DNA of 64,000 nucleotides, taken from Lunularia cruciata. Its lineage: Eukaryota > Streptophyta > Marchantiopsida > Lunulariales > Lunulariaceae. The notes below the pieces were generated by a model. It saw nothing but the letters and a program-made list of their open reading frames with translations, had not been told where the DNA came from and did no database searches. The stretch covers positions 7,378,001-7,442,000 of the forward strand of contig OX419760.1 in the NCBI GenBank assembly GCA_948567375.1, in the 5' to 3' direction. The position numbers and the translations under genes are program-made. Shown in pieces: positions 35,601 to 49,000 of this stretch; the stretch's first letter is position 1, and the number at the start of each line of letters is the position of its first letter.

Positions 35601-38600
35601 AAAGGATGATGAGTACCTCCTCACCCCTTGTTTATATACTTGTGAAATAGTTACGTACCAAAGTTACTAATTATCGTAGTAACTCAAGTTACTAGACTAA
35701 AAGTCAAGTAAAGTCAAAAAGTAGAAAGGAATATCCATTCACATGGGCATATTCCCCTAAGCATGTGGTCTTATCTTGACCCAACCACTAAGTCAAGGAT
35801 TCCTTCACATGGGCTATCCTTGGAATAAAGAAGAATCCAAAAGAAAAAGGTTTGCGGGCCCAAGAGTTCTCAACTCTTTCCTCAAAGCCAAACACCTAGG
35901 AATAATGCCAAGTCAACACACTAAAATCCAAAATAGTGGTGCTCATCTTTTCTACTTCCTCTAAAGTAAGGTCCACTCTATCTTAGCTATGACTAACTTT
36001 AGCTAACCATGACTAATATAGAACCATCCTTTATCTCTATAAATAATATCTCTTAAGTACTTGTAATACCAAGCTAAATATCACAATACCACACACATGC
36101 ACAAATGGGTGTAACAGTCCAGTCCCATGTGACCAACTATTGGTAAATCATGGGCTTCTTGAAGGCACACAAGTCAAAGATCACCTTTGGCTGGAACATA
36201 GATCTGGTCTGCATGGAATAAAAGGCCTTCCTTGAAGGAGAAGGTGTTGTACTCCTTGTTGCATGCTGTTAGACAACCGTGTACCATTTGGAAGAAGGGA
36301 TCTTGTTGTAGAGCTGATTGAAACTCATTATGAGCCTTAGGGTCAATGGACACCGTTGTAATTGCCGTTGTGATGAAAGGAAGAGCCTTCAAATCAGGTC
36401 GTCGTGATAGAGCATCAAGGATGACATGGAACCGACTTGGTTTGTACTCAAGTTTGATGTCAAACAATTGGAGTTGCTCTTCCCATTGATGATGCCGACT
36501 CTTCATGTGCTCTAAGTGTAAGGTCTGCAACAATGGCTTGTGATCAGTTTGCATGATCACTTGTTTCCCCAAGAGATAATGCCTCCATACCTTGGTGGCA
36601 TATACCATTGCAAGTTGTTCCCAATCTCGAGCAGAGTAACTTCTTTCAGTTGTATTTAGTCGGCGAGACACAAAGGCAATAGGATGTAGTCCATCAGGAA
36701 ATTCTTGTTGCAACACAGCTCCAATTGCAAAGTTAGAAGCATCAAAATCAACCACACAAGGTAGTTGAGGATCATATGGTTGAAGAATGGGTCTTGAAGA
36801 CACCATATGCTTTAACTTCTGGAATGCTTCTTCATGCTTGGTGGTCCACTGGAAGCTCGAGTTCTTTCCCAAGAGGTCAGTCAATGGTGCAGCCACGTGA
36901 GCATAATAGTGGATGAACCATCACTAAAAACTGGCCAATCTATTGAATGCTCGTACTTTTGTAGCATCCATGGGGTAGGCCAATCAGTAATGGCCTTGAT
37001 CTTCTCTTCTTCCATCTTGATTCCCTCAAATGAGATCTTATGACCCAAGAAGGTAACCTCCTTCTGCCAAAAAGCACACTTTGATTTCTTGCAGTAAAAT
37101 TTCCACTGTCGTAGTCGTCTTAGGACTTCTCGCACATGATTCATGTGTTCTGCCTCTATCCTACTATAGATTAAGATATCATCTAAGAACACCACCACGG
37201 ACCGATCCAATAGTCCCTCCAACACCCGATGCATCTGATCCATGAAGATTGCTGGAGCATTAGTGAGTCCGAAAGGTAGAACTCTTCACTCAAAATGTCC
37301 ATACCTTGTGCGAAAAGCAGTATTTTGCACGTCCTTGCCTTCAATAGGAATTTGCCAATAGCCGCTACAAAGATCCAACTCAAAGAAGTAGCGTGCTCCA
37401 CTTAGTTGATCAAGCAGGTCATCGATCTGAGGCAAGGGATAGGCATTCTTCACGGTTTGCTTATTGAGTCCACGGTAATCAATACAGAAACTAAGTCCTC
37501 CATCCTTCTTTAGAACAAATAGTACCGGTGCTCCCCAAGGAGAGGTACTATGTTGTATGAAATCCTTCTCAAACAACTCTGTAAGTGTTGTTCGCAACTC
37601 CACCAACTCCTTTGGTGAGAGCTGATAGATTGGTCTACTCACTGGAGTACTCCCTAGCAATAACTTGATCTTGAAGGGCATACCTCGATCGGAGGGTAAT
37701 CCCTTTGGCAGATCATCCGGAAACACATCTGCAAACTCTTGAACTATCCGATCAACCATTGCTTGAGGTGGCACTTGGCCCTCCTCAGATTATTCTTGTG
37801 CAATCAGCTTGATCCACACCACGAATACACACTTATCTTCCTCCAAAGCTTGCTCTATGACTGCTTCATTAACAAATTTCCCTTCTAGGGACTCATCTCT
37901 CTTCCAAGTTTGCTCCATGGTTGCCTTCCTGGCAAACTTCCCATCTTGGGACTCATCTCCCTTCCAGATTTGCTCTATGGCTACCTTCTCAACAAACTTC
38001 CCATCTTGGGATTGACTATCTTAGGTGTCTTACTTAGAGGTGCCAAACAACCTAATCGGAAATTCCTACCTTGGTGTTGTACTTGAATTTGGTGTCGGGT
38101 CCAATCAAATTGAACCTTATGACATTCAAGCCAAGGTAGACCCAGAATGATATCATAGTGTAGAGGTGCCACTACAAACCTCATACACTCCAAATACTCC
38201 TTCCCAATCTTGAAGGTAACAGGATGCAAGGTGCGGAATGCAAAACCCTTTCTACCATCCGCCATCATCAAACTACTTCAAATCACTAGCTTGATAGGAA
38301 TACCCAATTCCTTTGCTACTTGCATAGACATGCAATTCTTTGAACTTCCAGAATCAACCAAAATTCTACAACCCCGATTAGATATCATACCTTGCAAGTG
38401 AAGCAGACTTGCATAGGTCGAGCCTTCAATCCCATTGGAACTAATCAAGTTCCCAATAGGCGGCTCAAAATCTCCTACTGGGATTCCTCGTTTCCCTGAT
38501 CATTCCACTCCACAACCTCAACTTGGGCAACTTGTCGAGGTCGTCCATTCTTGAGTGGACATTCAGCAATGCGATGCCCCAACTGGCGACAATAAAAACA

Positions 38601-40057
38601 ACCTCCATTTTGTCGTAATCTTTCTCTATCTGCTGTGCCAAGTGGTCTTTGTTGGATAGCATCAATCTCCATTGGTATTGGTTCTTCCACTCGTGGTACT
38701 GGTAGGTTTTGTGTAGGTTGAGGTTGAGACCAAGTTGTCGCAACCAAGGAATCAAAATGCTCAGCCAATTGCATGGCTTCTTCTACGTTTTGTGGCTCCC
38801 GCATGGTCACCTCCAATTTGGTTCATGACTTCAATCCTCGCACAAATTGATCTAGAACTTCACCTTCTTGGATATTTGGAATTCGCATGATGATGTTCTG
38901 AAATTGTGTGATGTAGCTTCTCATTGAGCCAATCTGCCTCAACTCCGCCAATTTATCTTGTGCGGCTCGGGTGGCATTTATAGTTTGAAATTGACCAAGT
39001 ATTGCATCCTTGAATTTTGCCCATGTTGAAATTGGTGTAACAATTTGTCGGTCAGCTCTTTCTACTCGAAATTGCCACCAAAGTTTTGCCATGCCATCTA
39101 ATTGGCTAGAAGCCAAGAGAATTTGCTTCCGCTTGTCTTGAAGATTGGTGGCTTCAAAGTAACATTTGCAGTCAAACACAAAATTCTCCACTGTGCCTAG
39201 AAGATTCTTGCCTTCAAACACCTTGGGTTTCGGAAATTGAATGTGATCTTCTTCATCTCGAACTGGCGCTCTGTCTATTTGTTCTCATCGTTGTTGGTCT
39301 CGTTCATCCAAAAATTGAGTAAGATGATCGATTTGTTGTTGCATTGCAAGGATAACATCCGGTATTGCCGCCATCGCTACTACTCTATTCCACTACTCTA
39401 ATTGATTAACGCATAGATACAACACGTCCACCGTTCTCCATAAGTTACAACTGGAAGTATCAAGGGTTCCTTTAACACGGTGATCATATGTAGAAAATCC
39501 TGCCCAAAGCAAGAAGTGATGAATTGTGTGAAACAATGCTTTGGTAATATCTGGACATGAAAGTCCCAATGGTTTGGCAGAAGTGGATTTGGTGGTCCAT
39601 AAATTCCATCCATCCCATTCCTGCTCTGATACCAATGTAAAAGACCAAAACCGAGGAGAGAAATAGGAGAATGGAACCTCACATTGGGACACTTGAATGA
39701 GGGAAAACTCCGAATGCCTAGCATGAGCTTCGGCTTTGGTATTTATAGGTAGCATACAAGACCTTGAAGCTTCTCAAGAAGCTTCCTTGAGCCACTTTCT
39801 TGGAGTGCAAGCCAAGTTAACTAGGAAGTGTCTCAAGAAGCTTCCTTCTAGAAGCCGCCTACTTGGCGTGCAAGCTAAGCTAGTTAGAAGCTTCTAGAAG
39901 CTTCCTTCTAGAAGCGACCTGCTTAGGGCGCAAGTTAACTAGTTGGGAAGCTTCCCAAGAAGCTTCTTAGATGCTTTTAGAATATTCTAGGCTATTTTGT
40001 CTTATTCTCTACTTTGTAAGCCCGACTAACTTTGTCGCTAAACTCCATATTGTTACA
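26602..40057 (-). mobile_element. Ty3/Gypsy chromovirus, split by a nested element
   Basis: LTRs of 421 and 422 bp (TGTAAAAGACC...GTTACA on the plus strand) are flanked by a perfect 5-bp target duplication, TAATC (26597-26601 and 40058-40062). On the minus strand the order is LTR, primer-binding site for initiator tRNA-Met, gag, protease, RT, RNase H, integrase with a chromodomain, purine tract, LTR. A younger element (28293-36116) interrupts the integrase zinc finger. Several in-frame stops and at least one frameshift in RT make it defective. Without the nested insertion it would be about 5.6 kb. Confidence 0.95.
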
Positions 40058-43000
40058 TAATCCATACTAAAGAGTGCATGCCTTACCAAAAGACTTTTTT
40101 AAGGGAGTGCCTTGGAGTGGAACTATTGGGGTGAAGTACTTTGTTTGCCTCTCTAGTATTTAATGAGTTGATTTTTTTGGGCTTGATACCTAGCTATCTA
40201 TAGCAAGAAGGTCTAGCATACTTCATTGAACTTCTAGTTTGAGTACTCCTTCAAGTGCAAGGAAAAATTGTTTATTCATTATTCCTCATAGGCCTGACTT
40301 TGTAAGCATTGGACTTGCATCATCAGTTCATGGCATTTGGTTCTCAAGGTGCACATTGCTCTTTCTTTTAGCATCTCCATAAATAGGGCTGGGGTCTCCT
40401 CTAAATGGCATAATGTCTTTAGTTGGCCCTCTTCTCTTTGCTTTGACTGTCTACTCCATTTGGCCTTCTAATCTTTTAGCACTTGGAGGCTTCCCACATG
40501 CTTAACTCTCTCTTCTTTTGCCTCCTTGGTGAGATGTTCCAATTGTGTTGATATGTCCTTTTGATACTCTTGCATTTGCAACTACAAAATTACTACTTTG
40601 TCATGTTTCTCCTTTAGAGCACTTTGAATGCTCTCTATCTTGGCATTTTTTGCACAGTGGGTCTTTGGCTTCCTTCTTGAACTGGTCAAACTTGAGGTGG
40701 AATGCCTTCCAATCCCCTTCAAACCTCCAATTCTTTGATGCTTGATGATCTTGTTCATTTTTTGCTATGGCACTTCTCCTCTTGAGCTCTTTATTCTCTT
40801 GCAGCAAGGCACTTACCTTTGAAGCCTTTGCCTTGTACATGTCTCTGGCCTTTGTTGCATTATCCTTCACTAGTTCTCCTCTTGCCTTTTGAGTGTAGAA
40901 CTGCTTGTGCATGGCTTTGATCAGAGTGGTGTAGTCCACCACATTAAGACATTTAGCTTGGTATTGGAGTAACAACACATCCTACAATTGTAATATAATG
41001 CCCACCAAATTGATCATGAACCTTGAGCCTTCTTGCACCTACACCAACTTGGAACTTGTGGTGCCCCTTGCACTTCAATTTTCATTTTAGGTGTAGCCTC
41101 AAGAAGATAGTTACAATGTCAACCTCTTCTTCTTCTTTAGCATTATCAATGATTTGATCCTCTTCCTTTGTGCAATCCTTAGCCTCCTCTTCTCTTCCTA
41201 ACCAAAGTTCTTGGACCTCTTAGCATTCAACCTAATCTTTTATCTCTGCTATGGCTTCTTCTTGCACATCCGGACTCAATGGTGCAAGCTCACACATTGT
41301 TTCTTTCTCCATTATGTGCTCTTCTTCATCTACAAGGTGTAGGTCCTTGTCCATTTTTTGGTCTAACACTTGAGGAGCAAACTAGGCATCTTCCTAGATT
41401 TTGTCTTCTTCTTCATTGTCTCCTAAATTGGAAGTTGATTCTTGCAAAGTGAAGGATCCTTGCTCCTCTTTGTCCTTAGACTCATCTTCTAAAGAGGATA
41501 CTTCAACAATCTAGGCACTTGCCTTTGACTTCTTTGTTGGAGGAAGTGGCTTCTTCTTTGGGGTGGTGTTCTTCCTCTTTGGAGCCTTTGGCAAGGCTAG
41601 TTCTTCATCTATATACACAAATTGGCCTATCTCTTTGAACTTTGCATTAGCCAGCCAATACTTGGCTATCTATGTAGGTCCTTTGAGTTGCACTTCAAAA
41701 TAACCTACAAATGAAAATTTGTAGGGAACTTCTTTCTCTCTTCCTTCATAGTAGATTCATCTTTATGTAGTAATGGACTAAAAAAGGAGCAGATGTAGGT
41801 GGCTCTTCCTTTGTCTTCAAAGTCTTGGTGTAGGAGCTTGCAGTGCTTGTCAAACATCTTTACCCAATCTATAAGCTCTCTTGCATGCATGTAATCAAAG
41901 AACACTACCTAGCCATTGGTTGAGTAGATGGTTCATTTCTGTTTGAAGAGCTATATAAGTACTTCTACAATGGCTCTTTGGGCATGGTCCTTGTAACTTG
42001 CTAAACTCCATCCATTGTTCTTGGAGCACTTGCTCATAAATTGGCTCTTGACTTTAGTGGTTAGCTCCTTGTTTGTGAATTTACTATCATGGCTTTTGAA
42101 ACCTTAACATCTAGGCTAAGTACCATTTGCCAATGGCCTTTGTACAATTCAATAAGACACTCCTCATTTCTCTTGAAGTTTCTCTTGCTTGCCACTTATC
42201 TTATAGATCATATGGAAGTCAAAGAACTCGCAATTCTAGAGTTGGAATCCCAAGTGCTTACTTCTAATCACATCCATCCTATATTTTACTTCCCATTCGT
42301 TCACAATAGGGGATCTAAGGATGGCTTCAAGTGCCTTCTTGTAAGTCTTTGGAGTAATTACCATGGTTCTTACACACAAAAGGCTACTACAAGTTATTGA
42401 TCTACTACACCAAGTGCCTCACTTCACTTTAAGTACCTAAGATTGCATAGAGTGCCACTCTCAAAATGGGTTTGAGTACTCACTTCTTCACAATACTTTT
42501 AGGGCACTACTTGATCAACTAAGTAGATTGATAGATTTGCAAAAAGTTCCACTATTGGCCAAGCATTTCAATCTATACACCCAGATCCTAATCATTCCTT
42601 AGCAATATCAAAAGGAATTTGATTAACTATAGCTATATCAAAAGCAAGAGCTTGTATTACACCCCTACCAAGTGTAGGTCCTCTATTACCACCTTGTCCT
42701 CTAGGATCCATGGTCTCTTGTTCTCTTATAATAGTAGTTGTAACTTTAGGTGTAAGTCAATGCATTGGTCACTAGCATGACCTATGAACCGGCTGTCTCT
42801 CACTCAAGATGAACCTCTGATGGCTATTATGGTAGCGCAACATGGACTAAAAAGAAAAAGAACCCCAACTCCATCATACTCCTCCAAGGCTAACACTCCA
42901 AGACTCAAGACATTACTCACTAGAGAACTCAATGAGAGATAGTTGCAAATGAAAGGATGATGAGTACCTCCTCACCCCTAGTTTATATACTTGTGAAATA

Positions 43001-46000
43001 GTTACATACCAAAGTTACTAATTACTGGAGTAACTCAAGTTACTATGTTAAAAGTCAAATAAAGTCAAAAAGTAAAGGAATATCCATCCACATGGGCATA
43101 TTCCACTAAGTATGTGATCTTATCTTGACCTAACCACAAAGTCAACGATTCCTTCATATGAGCTATCCTTGGACTATAGAAGAATCTAAAACAAAAAGGC
43201 TTGTGGGTCCAAGAGTTCTCAATTTTTTCCTCAAAGCCAAACACCGAGGAATAATACCAAGTCAACACACTATAATCCAAAATAGTGGTATTCATCTTTT
43301 CCATTTCCTTTAAAGTAAGGTCCACACTATCTTAGTTTTGAATAACTTTAGCTAATGATGGCTAATGTAGAACCATCTTTTATCTCTATATAAATAATAT
43401 CTTGCAAGTATTTGAAATACTAAGCTAAATATCATAATACCACACACATGCACAAATAGGTGTTATAGATCAAATCTATAACAATGGCCATGATGCTTAT
43501 GGGTTTGTTGTGGTGCTCTAAATTTATTATGACCATTGCCCTAATTGCACTCTCTCTTGTAATGATCTCCCTCACAAGTCCAACAAGCAACACAACCACT
43601 CAAAGATTATTGTTGATCCAAAAATGAGAATGAAATTTTATATGCACCAAGCCTTCCACTTGCTCCATGACTTTAGGGTTGTCCATGATGTCCTTGAAAG
43701 CCAATATGATGTGGTATATTTTATTACCACACTAGAAAAAGGCAGCTATTGTAGATGTGATCTTCTTGTCAAATCTAAATGTCACCATCTTCTCTTCCAT
43801 CATATTGAGCTCAATATTCTTTACCCAAAAAAAGATGAAAAACTACCAAATTTAATGAAGTTTCTTATAATAGAGTGGCTTCATGGACCTTATGTCTCAA
43901 CTCTCTGTATAGTATACTATACTAGATTTGGATAGTCTATGCATTAGTCACTCCTTGAGTGAATTTGATCAACCATCTCCTAGAAGGAGGTTATGCGCTT
44001 GCGGCTAGCTGTATGCTTGTAACTTATAGCAAACGGCTCACTTATGTAAGTGTATGCCTCATGAAGGCTCTCCCTAACCTCTCATTGGAACTCCTACAAG
44101 AGTTCAGCTTGTCAATCCGCATTTGATGGTAGTTCTACCTAAAGCATTGGAAGAATTCCACCATGGGGTTAAATCTTGGTACTCCACCACCTCTTGCATA
44201 TGTACTATTTACTTTGTAGTAACACCACTTCTAACTAGGTCATCACCATTGAATGCACTAATGCTATTAGAACTAGAACTTGTGATTAGTGCCTATCCAC
44301 CTTTGGAAATGGAGCTTGAGGCGATAAAGATGTATTTTGAGACTAATAATATCTCTACATGTCAGTTTCCACTATGTGTGCACTGCTTGAGCTCATGGTA
44401 ATTATTCACAGGTATACACTCTATGTGCTAGAACAATCCTTTGTGTGCCATGAAGAGTGTGAATAAAGTTGGGTTTTGCATTTATTGCAATTCACACCAA
44501 CTATCAAACTCTTGGATGAAATTATCCAATTCAATAATACACACTTTACTAGAGTAGTGCTTGGAACCTTTGGGGGCTCCATAATTTCATCCATGTCCCA
44601 CAACAACAATGTACCCATATAATGTGAACTCTCAACTCTTGGTCAAACTTAGAACTAGAATGAATCTGTTCCTTATTGGGACTTGATGTAATACTCTGAG
44701 CACAAGAGAAGAGAGAAAACACCAATTTCACACTCAATCATCCGATGCCCCAAAGGAGCACCTTCTCTTTATTATATAGACAAAGAGGATCTCCTCCAAG
44801 GAAGCTCCACCATAGGATTAGGCACATAGATAGGTGGCTATTAGCAAGCTCCACCCTTGGATTACTTACTTGGATGGGTGACATGTCGGTCCTGATCCTA
44901 TCTAGTTGGTCAAGCAAGCTTTGACCAAAAGGAATCTTCTTGTAGGAATCTCAGAATCACGTGGATGAGGTATCGTTGGAAAGCTATCAACAAGACAAAC
45001 CAAGGAGGAGGGAAGGCCAACCATTTCTCCATTGGAGAGAGGGACTCAACATATTTTTGAGACCTAATTCATCCATTTAGGCCTCCAAAATTGCATTCAA
45101 AGATTTAAGGCATATTTTGGTTCCTACTCTATTAATAGAAGTCTCCTTTTGGTCATACCTCTTTCTGATCTATTTCATCCAACATGTGTAACCTCCTTCC
45201 AAATGTTATCGAACCAATTCTCACCTTTAAATCATATGTCTAGCTATTGGTTCTAAGGTTTTCAAGTCTATTTTGGTTTCTACCCTATTAGTAGAAGTAC
45301 TCTTTTGGTGATATTTCTATTTGATCTATTTTGTCTATCATGTATAATCTCATTCTAGATGTTATCAAACCAAATTTCACATTGAGATCATATGGCTAGC
45401 TCTTGGTATTACACTTGAGATACTAGTTGATATTATGTGCTATTCCATATGACTACTGCATATTGTAACGAAACCTCTTTTGGAATCTCTAAAGAACTCA
45501 AAAAAATGCACTCAAACATCACAACTACTATCACTAAATAGCATCACCAAATGTAAACTCAGCAACCAAACTCTACATGCAAATGCCACCTAAGCACCTC
45601 TAAAAACAACAATTTTTTTAGGAGAAAGAGTAACTTGTAACTTGCCATCACAACATACACACTCACGATCTACAAGTCATCACTTCTTATCTCACTAAGA
45701 AGAAGCACAAGTAGTTTGATTAATCATCACTCTTGCTTCACTATTAAAAGCACATTGGAACATCAATACTCCAAATATCAAGACGCCCCAAAAAAATATA
45801 ACACACAAATAAGAAGCAAAAACATTATATATAAACTCATTAATGAGTTTTTTGCTAATGCTTTGACATTGTGGTACTTGGTCAAAGTTTCCAAAAAATT
45901 TTAGTTTTTGTGTATTTTGGAGATTATTCCAAAGGTTTGTAGGTTCATTCCTTCCAAAGGATTTGTTTCCTTCCTAATTTGTTGTAACTTTGGAAGGTTA

Positions 46001-49000
46001 AGTTAAGAAATTATCTGAATAGTACTTTGAGGTTGATATCTTTTTGGTCATGAGCCCAAATGAAAAAATCTTTATCTTGTTGGAAACTTCTTTTTAAGGG
46101 CTTTCTATTACCACCAAAATCTCAAGATTTGGAGCTTTTTCATGAAATTTAGAGGCATATAGAAACATAGGCTTGAATGTTGGAGGGTCTTTCTAAAGTT
46201 GTTGAGTGATTTTCTTCCAAAGGAAGACCTAATCTATCCAAAAGACATTGATTCCTATGCTTGACTTGTCAAAAGGATAGTGATTCTTGCATAAGGCAAG
46301 AGAAGGAATGTCTGATATGTTTGAAGGAAAGTGATTCATGTTGGAGGCAAGAGAATGAAAGTGTATCCCTTTGGAAAGTGAGAAGTGTGCTAAGTTACCC
46401 AAAGGAGAACATCAGTAGTTGAGAGCATCGAGATTTTGTTAATAGGATAGTCTTAGATGCCTTAACAGATTAAAATTCCAATAATAGAGTTTTTGACAAG
46501 CATCTATGAGGAGTATAGGCAATCTGGAGCAGAAGGGTTAAATGAACTACCAAGGTGGATGCATAACACCTTGAAGGATGGTAAAGGGAGATTCTTATTC
46601 TCCAAAAAGAGTTAGGAGATGCTAAGAGAATTATGAAGGATGAACAATATTTAGTGATATTAGTGACAGAAGATTTACATATATTGAAGGAAGAGAATGA
46701 AATGTTGATGACCAAGGTTGCAACATACTAAGAAGAGGAGATAGAATTTTGAAGGATGAAGTGAAAGCCCTTTGGAGGGATCAAGCAAAGTGTAATACCA
46801 AGGGTTAGCCATATGATCTAGATGTGAAATTTGGTTTGGTAACTTCTAGAATGATGTTATACATGATGGTCAAAATAGATCAGATAGAAGTATCACCAAA
46901 AGAGTACTTCTACTAATAGGGCAGAACTGGTACTCCCTTGGGGCATCAAATGCACTACCTACACTTGTTCTCTACTATTTGTTACTCCTTGCATACGGCA
47001 AAGAAGGTGCTCCCTTGGAGCATCAAATGTCTGAGTGTGCAATCTGTGTTTTCTCTCTTCTCTTGTCCTCGGAGTATTACACAAAGACACAAGTCATGGT
47101 AGAATTGATAAAAGCAAGACTTAGGAAAGAGTTGGCAAAGAAAGAGACAAAGTGTAGAAAGATGCAAGGAGTAACAAATAGTAGAGAACAAGTGTAAGTA
47201 GCATCATAGAAGGTAAAGGTGGTGGAGATAACAAATTTGAAGGAAGAGCTAAGGCATATAATTGAGCAAATCAAGGTGCCTCAAGTTGAAAAGGTGAATG
47301 TCAATACTGATTTAGATCCAACAATCTTGGAGAAGGGAAGTTAGGTCTGAAGGCAAGAGTAGAGAGTTTGTTTGGGAAATTAGAAGTAGTCTTAGATGAA
47401 TTTGTAGGATTTATTTTGTTGAATGACAAAATTAAGTTACTTCAAAACTTAAGAGTAAAGTGTAGAAGAGCAAAGGAAAGAAATGGGAAGAGGCAATAAT
47501 GAAATTCCCAAATAGGATGCAAAGGAAAACTTTAGAGACTAGATTACTTGAAGTTTACTTGGAAGCTTATAGCATAGAAGTTAGAAAGGCTTTTGGCATA
47601 TGTGCATGAGGAAGTTTGAGAGATAGGAAAATTTTGCCTTAGAAAAGACTCTAATTCCTTCAAAGTCAATCAATATACTTTGTGAAGAGATCTATGTTTG
47701 TTGATACATACAATTTAGATCAACATGATATATTGGTGTAAATGTTTAGTTACAAATGGTAGGGTATTCAAGAACAAATGGTACAAATACAAATGGTGGG
47801 GTATTTAAGAACAAGCACTCAATGTGCTATTTTGTTCATTTCAATGGTTAATAAGCAAAAGGGCTTTAGGGTCCTTTAGGCACCCTTTTTCCTTTTTATC
47901 ATCCTTGTGTATTGTCCTATTCCCTTGTGTTTTGCATTCTTTTTGAATCTTTGCAACAAGTGTTGTTTTCTTCTCCTTGTGTGTTTGATCCTTGGAGGTA
48001 GAGGTGATTGTCTAGAAGCAATGGCTTGATAGTCTTTGGAGGGGTTTTAGTGTTGAAAGCAAGCAAGGGAAAACCTATGGAATAGTAAAGTGCACAAATA
48101 AGTCCTAACTTTGAAAGGTAACTTATTTCCTTGAAGGTTTTCTTGCCTTTGGAAAGAGTTATAGTCTTCATCAAGGAAATGGAATCCTTTGGAATTGGAT
48201 TGGATTGGATTTTGCATTTGGATTGGCTAATCAATCCTTTTGCTTTGGCATTGACCTTCAAAAAGGAAATTCAGACCTTCATAGTTTGTTATCTCTTTGG
48301 ACAAAAAGTTGAGGAAAGTCTCTTGACAAGGATAAGACCTTGAATCAAAACATCACTTTCAAGAGTTGATTGGATCTATTTTGATTGTAAGTGAGTTTTC
48401 CTTTGTAAATTTCTATGATGTGCCTTAGTGGGTGTCATTTCTTTTGGGAGATTTTTTTTACCCAAGAAGTGAAAGAAGTAAGAATAAGGATTATTCAATA
48501 ACATCTACCTTTGTACATTTGTATTTCTAACAATATCCTCATTGGAACAAATTGCTTTACCTCATAATATTGCAATTTGGTGAATAGTGTGTTATTATAA
48601 ATGCCTTCATCAATTGTTGTAGCCCATAAAAAGATCAAAGTTTGTGCATTAATGCCAACAAGGTTTGATGAAATTTTCTCAAAAACAAAGACCCATTGAC
48701 AAGCCAAAAAAACTCAAGCTTTGGCAAGAATGGCAAAAATATTGAATATTACACGGAAGCCATTGCCAAAGTTTTCCAACAAGAAGTAGATGTATCTACT
48801 CACAAGTTGTGATTGATGAAAGAAAAAGCTTAAATTGTGCAAAGTAGAGTCCAAAAGTAAAGATGAGCCACACAAGCTTGAATTGTAAACCAAAGGCTTG
48901 TAACAACTTGCTTTCCTTTATAACAATAGTGTCATTATAGACAAAAAAGTTCCTAGAGAAAGCTAGAAAATGGGCTAATTTGTAATATATTTGACATTTC